A stretch of DNA of 64,000 nucleotides from Lysobacterales bacterium. GTDB taxonomy: Bacteria > Pseudomonadota > Gammaproteobacteria > Xanthomonadales > Rhodanobacteraceae. The DNA lies in assembly GCA_016707485.1 (NCBI GenBank), contig JADJHN010000002.1, forward strand, positions 1,488,001 through 1,552,000, given 5' to 3'. The position numbers were made by a program, and so were the translations under genes. Below the pieces are notes generated by a model. That model was not told the origin of the DNA. It was given only the letters and a program-made list of their open reading frames with translations, and ran no database searches. Below are positions 60,498-64,000 of this stretch, in pieces (position 1 is the first letter of the stretch; every line of letters begins with the position of its first letter).

Positions 60498-61289
60498 TCA
60501 GCCAATCGTGCCGTCGATCGGGCTCGATGCCGAGGCATAGCGTTTGCGCGGGATGCGTCCGGCGCGGAATGCGGCACGTCCGGCCTGGATGGCCAGTTTC
60601 ATTGCATGGGCCATCAGCACCGGATCACGAGCGCCGGCGATCGCCGTATTCATGAGCACGCCATCACACCCCAGTTCCATGGCGATCGCCGCATCCGAGG
60701 CGGTGCCGACACCGGCATCGACAAGCACCGGAACCTTGGCGTTCTCGACAATCTCGAGCAGGTTGTAGCGGTTCTGGATGCCAAGGCCCGAGCCGATTGG
60801 CGCGGCCAGCGGCATGATCGCGACGCAGCCGATCTGTTCAAGCCGGCGCGCCAGCAAGGGGTCGTCGCTGGTGTAGACCATCACCTCGAAACCGTCGGCG
60901 ACCAGGCGCTCGGCCGCATCCAGGGTCTGCACCACATCCGGAAACAGCGTGCGCGGATCACCCAGCACCTCAAGCTTGACCAGCTTGTGGCCGTCGAGCA
61001 GTTCGCGCGCAAGCTGCAGCGTGCGCACGGCATCATCCGCCGTATAGCAGCCGGCGGTGTTGGGCAGGATGGTGTAGCGATCGGGCGGCAGCACGTCGAG
61101 GAGATTGGGCTGTGCAGGATCCTGGCCGATGTTCGTGCGGCGGATGGCGACGGTGACGATCTCGGCTTCGGCAGCTTCGGTTGCCCGGCGCGTTTCCTCG
61201 AGATCCTTGAATTTTCCGGTGCCGGTGAGCAGGCGCGAGCGGTAGTGGCGGCCGGCGATAACCAGGGTGTCGTCTGCGATCTGGGTCAT
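60498..61289 (-). CDS. thiG: Thiazole synthase ThiG
   Basis: It builds the thiazole phosphate of thiamine from deoxyxylulose phosphate, dehydroglycine and ThiS thiocarboxylate. The 263 residues form a TIM barrel with SRLLTGTGKFKD, the Schiff-base Lys in LVKLEVLGD, PLAAPIGSGLGIQNRYNL and VLVDAGVGTASDAAIAMELG. The ATG at 61289 is chosen. It shares the ThDP route with dxs at 9.8 kb through its substrate. Confidence 0.97.
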   Translation of the reverse strand: MTQIADDTLVIAGRHYRSRLLTGTGKFKDLEETRRATEAAEAEIVTVAIRRTNIGQDPAQPNLLDVLPPDRYTILPNTAGCYTADDAVRTLQLARELLDGHKLVKLEVLGDPRTLFPDVVQTLDAAERLVADGFEVMVYTSDDPLLARRLEQIGCVAIMPLAAPIGSGLGIQNRYNLLEIVENAKVPVLVDAGVGTASDAAIAMELGCDGVLMNTAIAGARDPVLMAHAMKLAIQAGRAAFRAGRIPRKRYASASSPIDGTIG

Positions 61290-61358
61290 TGGCTTGTTCG
61301 ATATTCCTTTTTGCAACTGGCAACGGGGCAGGGCATGGCGGCACTCCTTCGATCCGCT

Positions 61359-61559
61359 TCAGCCGCCGCCAATGGCATGCACGATCTCGATGCGGTCGCC
61401 AGCCTTGATTTCGCGTTCGCGGTATACGCTGCGCGGAATGATCTGGCGGTTGATCTCCACCGCAACGCGCTTGTCGGCAAAACCGTTCGCCGCAAGCAGG
61501 TGCTCCAGCGTCGATTGCTCGGCGATGTCATGGACTTCGCCGTTGAGGGTGATTTTCAT
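61359..61559 (-). CDS. thiS: Sulfur carrier protein ThiS
   Basis: A 66-residue ubiquitin-like sulfur carrier ending in the obligatory Gly-Gly (EIVHAIGGG), where the thiocarboxylate forms. Other family strings are STLEHLLAANGFADKRVAVE and RSVYREREIKAGDRI. The ATG at 61559 fits the family; a GTG six bases earlier is possible. First gene of the thiS-thiG-trmB unit, 69 bases before thiG. Confidence 0.96.
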   Translation of the reverse strand: MKITLNGEVHDIAEQSTLEHLLAANGFADKRVAVEINRQIIPRSVYREREIKAGDRIEIVHAIGGG

Positions 61560-61653
61560 GCGCACATTCTATCCCGAACGCCAGCCTGATCGCCGGCCCG
61601 AGCGTCAGCCACCGGCGCAGCCGTGCGCGTGACTGGACCGGGAGATACATGCG

Positions 61654-61682
61654 AAAACGCCGCAGATGACTGCGGCGTTTTC
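61654..61682. terminator. Bidirectional terminator
   Basis: GAAAACGCCGCAG, loop ATGA, CTGCGGCGTTTTCC. It lies 42 bases after the stop of the minus-strand DUF6600 gene and fits its transcription end; thiS starts on its other side. Confidence 0.88.
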
Positions 61683-61724
61683 CGTGGCAAGCCCCTTACC
61701 GGGGCAGGGTTGTTGGCAACATGG

Positions 61725-64000
61725 TCATTCCCGGCGCTTGCGCTGGTTGCCCTTGTCGTCGTCACTGGAGTCGTCGCTCTTCTTGCTCTTGCGCTCTTGT
61801 GACTGGGGCGCAGGCTGGTCCTGCACCGGCTGGCGGGGCTGCACCGCCTGACGTTGCTCGGGCTGCGGCACATTTCGTGGCTGCACCTGGCGACGCTCGA
61901 CGGGTGCAACCTCGCGCCTCGGCTCGGGCTCGATGCGCTGTTGCGGCACATTGCGCGGCGACACCTCGCGACGTTCCTGTTGCGGCATGTTGCGCGGTTC
62001 CGGCTGCGGGTAGACGCGACGCTCCTGCATCGGCCTCGCTTCGCTTCGCACCGGTTGCTCGCGCTGCGCCGGCTGGCGCTGCTCCATGCTGCGGGGCGCA
62101 GGTTGGGCGATGCCCTGGTCGCGCGTGGCATTGCCTCGATTGCGCTCGACCGCCTCGGGATTGGCGCGAATCGTTGACGGCCCGCGTTGCTCGGGGGCGT
62201 TTATCGTGCGTGCCGGCGCATCGCGTTCCACGGCCGGGCGCGGCGTCACCTGGCGATTCGATTGCTGGTCGCGATCCATCGCCTGCCGCGGCTGGCTGGC
62301 GGGAGGATTGCGCTCGATGCGCCCGTCGCGATCGTTTCGTGGCGCGCGGATCGTTGCCGCAGGGGTGGCGTCACGGTTGCGCTCGATTCGGCTGTTCGCC
62401 GGTGCCCGTTCGCGCTGATTGTCTTCGCGCGCCGGTACGCCCGAACGTGGTTGCCGCTGGACGCGTGAATTGCCATCACCATCCTGGCGGGACGGCATTG
62501 CCGTCGGCGCCGGGCGCTCGCCGCCGACAACCTGGATGCGGCGCGTCTGGCGTTCATCCGAGCGCGGCTGGGTCGTCGCCAGATCGCGCATCTGGCCGAC
62601 CGCGAGTGGCTGGTTGTCGTTGCGCGAAATCGCACGGATGCGCTCTTGCGCGTCGAGACGACGCATCGGCGGAGCCGTGCGTGCAATGACTCCGCGATCA
62701 AACGTGGCGGCCTGGATTTTGCGCCGTCCCTCGGGCACCGCGTTGCCACCGGCAAAACTGCGTGCAGTCGGAGCCATGTCGATGCGGCTGACCACGCGCC
62801 CCTGACTCAATTGCGACTGCGCAACCTGCACGCGCGCGCTGTTGACCGAACGCGCATTGATGAAGGCATCGCGCGAGACCGCGGTGTAGGCGCGATGATC
62901 GTTGCGATAGGCGTAATTGAAATTGGTTATCGGCTGACCACGCGAATAGTTGTTGTAGACATTGGTGATATAGGTATTGTTGATGATCGTCGTGTTGCGC
63001 ACGTTGATGTCGTTGAAATAGCTGCGCGAGCCGCGGTACCACGGCACATAGACGTCACGCGGGCCAAGCGGGAACCAGCCGATCGGGCCACCACTGGAAA
63101 TGCTCACGCTGAAGCCACCGCCACCGACAAAGGCGACCAGGGCCGGCGCGTAGATCGGCCGCACATGGCGCGGTCCCGGCACCCAGCCCCAACGGCTGCC
63201 GACATAAGCCCAGCGTCCGTAGTGCGACGGCGCAAAGCCCCAAGGTGCATTGTCGACCCACGTCCAGCCCCATGGATCGATCCATGACCAGTGGCCATCA
63301 CGGTACGGAGTCCAGCCCGCACTGACGCGCGACGGGTACCAGATCGCGCCGTAGGTTGCGGCCGTGCTCCAGCTTCCGTAAGCGTCGAGATCGGCATAGC
63401 CGATGACCTCTTCGGAGACATAGCGGCGCGAGGGCGAGCGCTCGTAGCGGTCGGCGCGTTCGTAGCACCAGCGGTCGAAATCGTCCTGGCGGGGCAGGTC
63501 GAATACTTCATAGTCCTGCAGTTGCGAATCGTGGAAACGATAGGACTCGCCATCACGCACGCGAAAGCTGGCATTGTCGCGGCCGTAGACATCGCCATTG
63601 CCATCGATCACCGAAACCATGGTCGAGTCGCCATCGGGGGCGACGTCAACGCGGTACTGACCCGGTGTCTGGATGACCAGGGCGAGGGTCGGAGTATCGA
63701 TCTCGTAGATCTGGCCTTCGAAGACATGGCGAACCGTCAGGTTCAAGGTGCCGGCGGTCAGCTCGATCTGCGCGTTGTCGTCATCGAGATTGAGCAGGCG
63801 GAATGCGGTGCGCTCGTCGAGGCGCACGGTCGCGGCACCAACTTCCATTTCCACGCGCGAGGCACGATCGGAGTAGAGACTGTCACCGGTGACCAACGGG
63901 CGATTGATGCGCGCTTCCGCCCATTCCTCGAAACCGGCTGGCTGCATGCTGACATCGCCGCCGACATAGCTCAGGCGGGCGACCCGGCCCGGTGGGTCTG
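61725..64000 (-). CDS. FecR/DUF6600-type exported protein, N-terminus outside the window
   Basis: The frame is open to the right edge; 757 residues are visible, starting DPPGRVARLSYVGGDVSMQP. A FecR-like domain (SRVEMEVGAATVRLDERTAF, TLNLTVRHVFEGQIYEIDTP) is followed by the Trp-rich DUF6600 region (about 63000-63400: WTPYRDGHWSWIDPWGWTWV, PSHYGRWAYVGSRWGWVPG). The last roughly 330 residues are low complexity, rich in Arg, Gln, Pro and Glu, ending in a charged Lys/Asp tail. The family is frequent in Xanthomonadales envelopes; function unknown. A terminator follows it. Confidence 0.85.
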   Translation of the reverse strand, partial: DPPGRVARLSYVGGDVSMQPAGFEEWAEARINRPLVTGDSLYSDRASRVEMEVGAATVRLDERTAFRLLNLDDDNAQIELTAGTLNLTVRHVFEGQIYEIDTPTLALVIQTPGQYRVDVAPDGDSTMVSVIDGNGDVYGRDNASFRVRDGESYRFHDSQLQDYEVFDLPRQDDFDRWCYERADRYERSPSRRYVSEEVIGYADLDAYGSWSTAATYGAIWYPSRVSAGWTPYRDGHWSWIDPWGWTWVDNAPWGFAPSHYGRWAYVGSRWGWVPGPRHVRPIYAPALVAFVGGGGFSVSISSGGPIGWFPLGPRDVYVPWYRGSRSYFNDINVRNTTIINNTYITNVYNNYSRGQPITNFNYAYRNDHRAYTAVSRDAFINARSVNSARVQVAQSQLSQGRVVSRIDMAPTARSFAGGNAVPEGRRKIQAATFDRGVIARTAPPMRRLDAQERIRAISRNDNQPLAVGQMRDLATTQPRSDERQTRRIQVVGGERPAPTAMPSRQDGDGNSRVQRQPRSGVPAREDNQRERAPANSRIERNRDATPAATIRAPRNDRDGRIERNPPASQPRQAMDRDQQSNRQVTPRPAVERDAPARTINAPEQRGPSTIRANPEAVERNRGNATRDQGIAQPAPRSMEQRQPAQREQPVRSEARPMQERRVYPQPEPRNMPQQERREVSPRNVPQQRIEPEPRREVAPVERRQVQPRNVPQPEQRQAVQPRQPVQDQPAPQSQERKSKKSDDSSDDDKGNQRKRRE

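Overview
The window looks like chromosome from a GC-rich gammaproteobacterium of the Lysobacterales (Xanthomonadales), probably near Rhodanobacteraceae/Lysobacteraceae. The grounds are gene order (thiS-thiG-trmB, rplU-rpmA-obgE, rsmD/ftsY divergent, mutY-yggX, ribF-ileS), families common in that order (DUF6491, DUF6600/FecR, M56 peptidase with a TonB C-terminus), and dispersed GGGAATA-type repeats. The family assignment is inference. Both window edges cut a gene: a large inner-membrane protein on the left and a DUF6600-type protein on the right.

Layout. 0-3.6 kb: membrane protein with a TonB-box-like string, then prmC. 3.6-8.9 kb: an accessory stretch lying against the 3' side of tRNA-Phe (8916-8991). 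It holds a PcfJ-like protein, a decayed helicase/type III restriction C-terminus, IS21-like terminal repeats, an HD-domain (p)ppGpp-hydrolase-like gene and small unknown genes. 9-17.6 kb: DUF6491, dxs, an ion channel, an HNH nuclease, ileS (with an in-frame insertion made of palindromic repeat DNA) and ribF. 17.7-22 kb: murJ, rpsT, obgE, rpmA, rplU. 21.9-27 kb: corC directly overlapped by an Lnb/DUF4105 gene, a DsbA/FrnE oxidoreductase, a beta-propeller protein and an ADP-ribose-type Nudix hydrolase. 27-33.3 kb (minus strand): MAPEG, a shortened TMEM43-like protein, DUF4920, a metallo-beta-lactamase-fold enzyme, ggt, ferredoxin, a lipoprotein, coaD and rsmD. 33.3-36.6 kb: ftsY, mutY, yggX and a macrodomain gene.

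36.8-44.4 kb is an export block. A MarR regulator with a visible promoter/operator is followed on the same strand by an EmrAB-type MFS pump and then an RND adaptor/pump pair; no outer-membrane channel is encoded here. 44.5-48.8 kb: TrmH-family methyltransferase, secreted M28 peptidase, mscL, FAH-family hydrolase. 48.9-53.4 kb: a second export system with a HlyD adaptor, a LolD/MacB-type ATPase and two separate FtsX-type permeases. 53.5-57.7 kb: EamA transporter, small membrane protein, Rieske protein, and a BlaI/BlaR1-like pair whose M56-TonB member carries a frameshift. 57.8-64 kb: SLC13-type carrier with RCK_C domains, trmB, thiG, thiS and the cut DUF6600 gene.

Most of the window is ordinary housekeeping. 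The points worth a second look are the palindromic insertion in IleRS with a covarying second copy in an intergenic region, the Lnb-like gene in the operon slot next to corC that lnt usually holds, the relic-rich region beside tRNA-Phe, the TonB-box-like string in an inner-membrane protein, GGGAATA elements that supply stop codons, the truncated TMEM43-like gene and the broken M56-TonB antirepressor. I saw no CRISPR array, rRNA, integrase or intact transposase.
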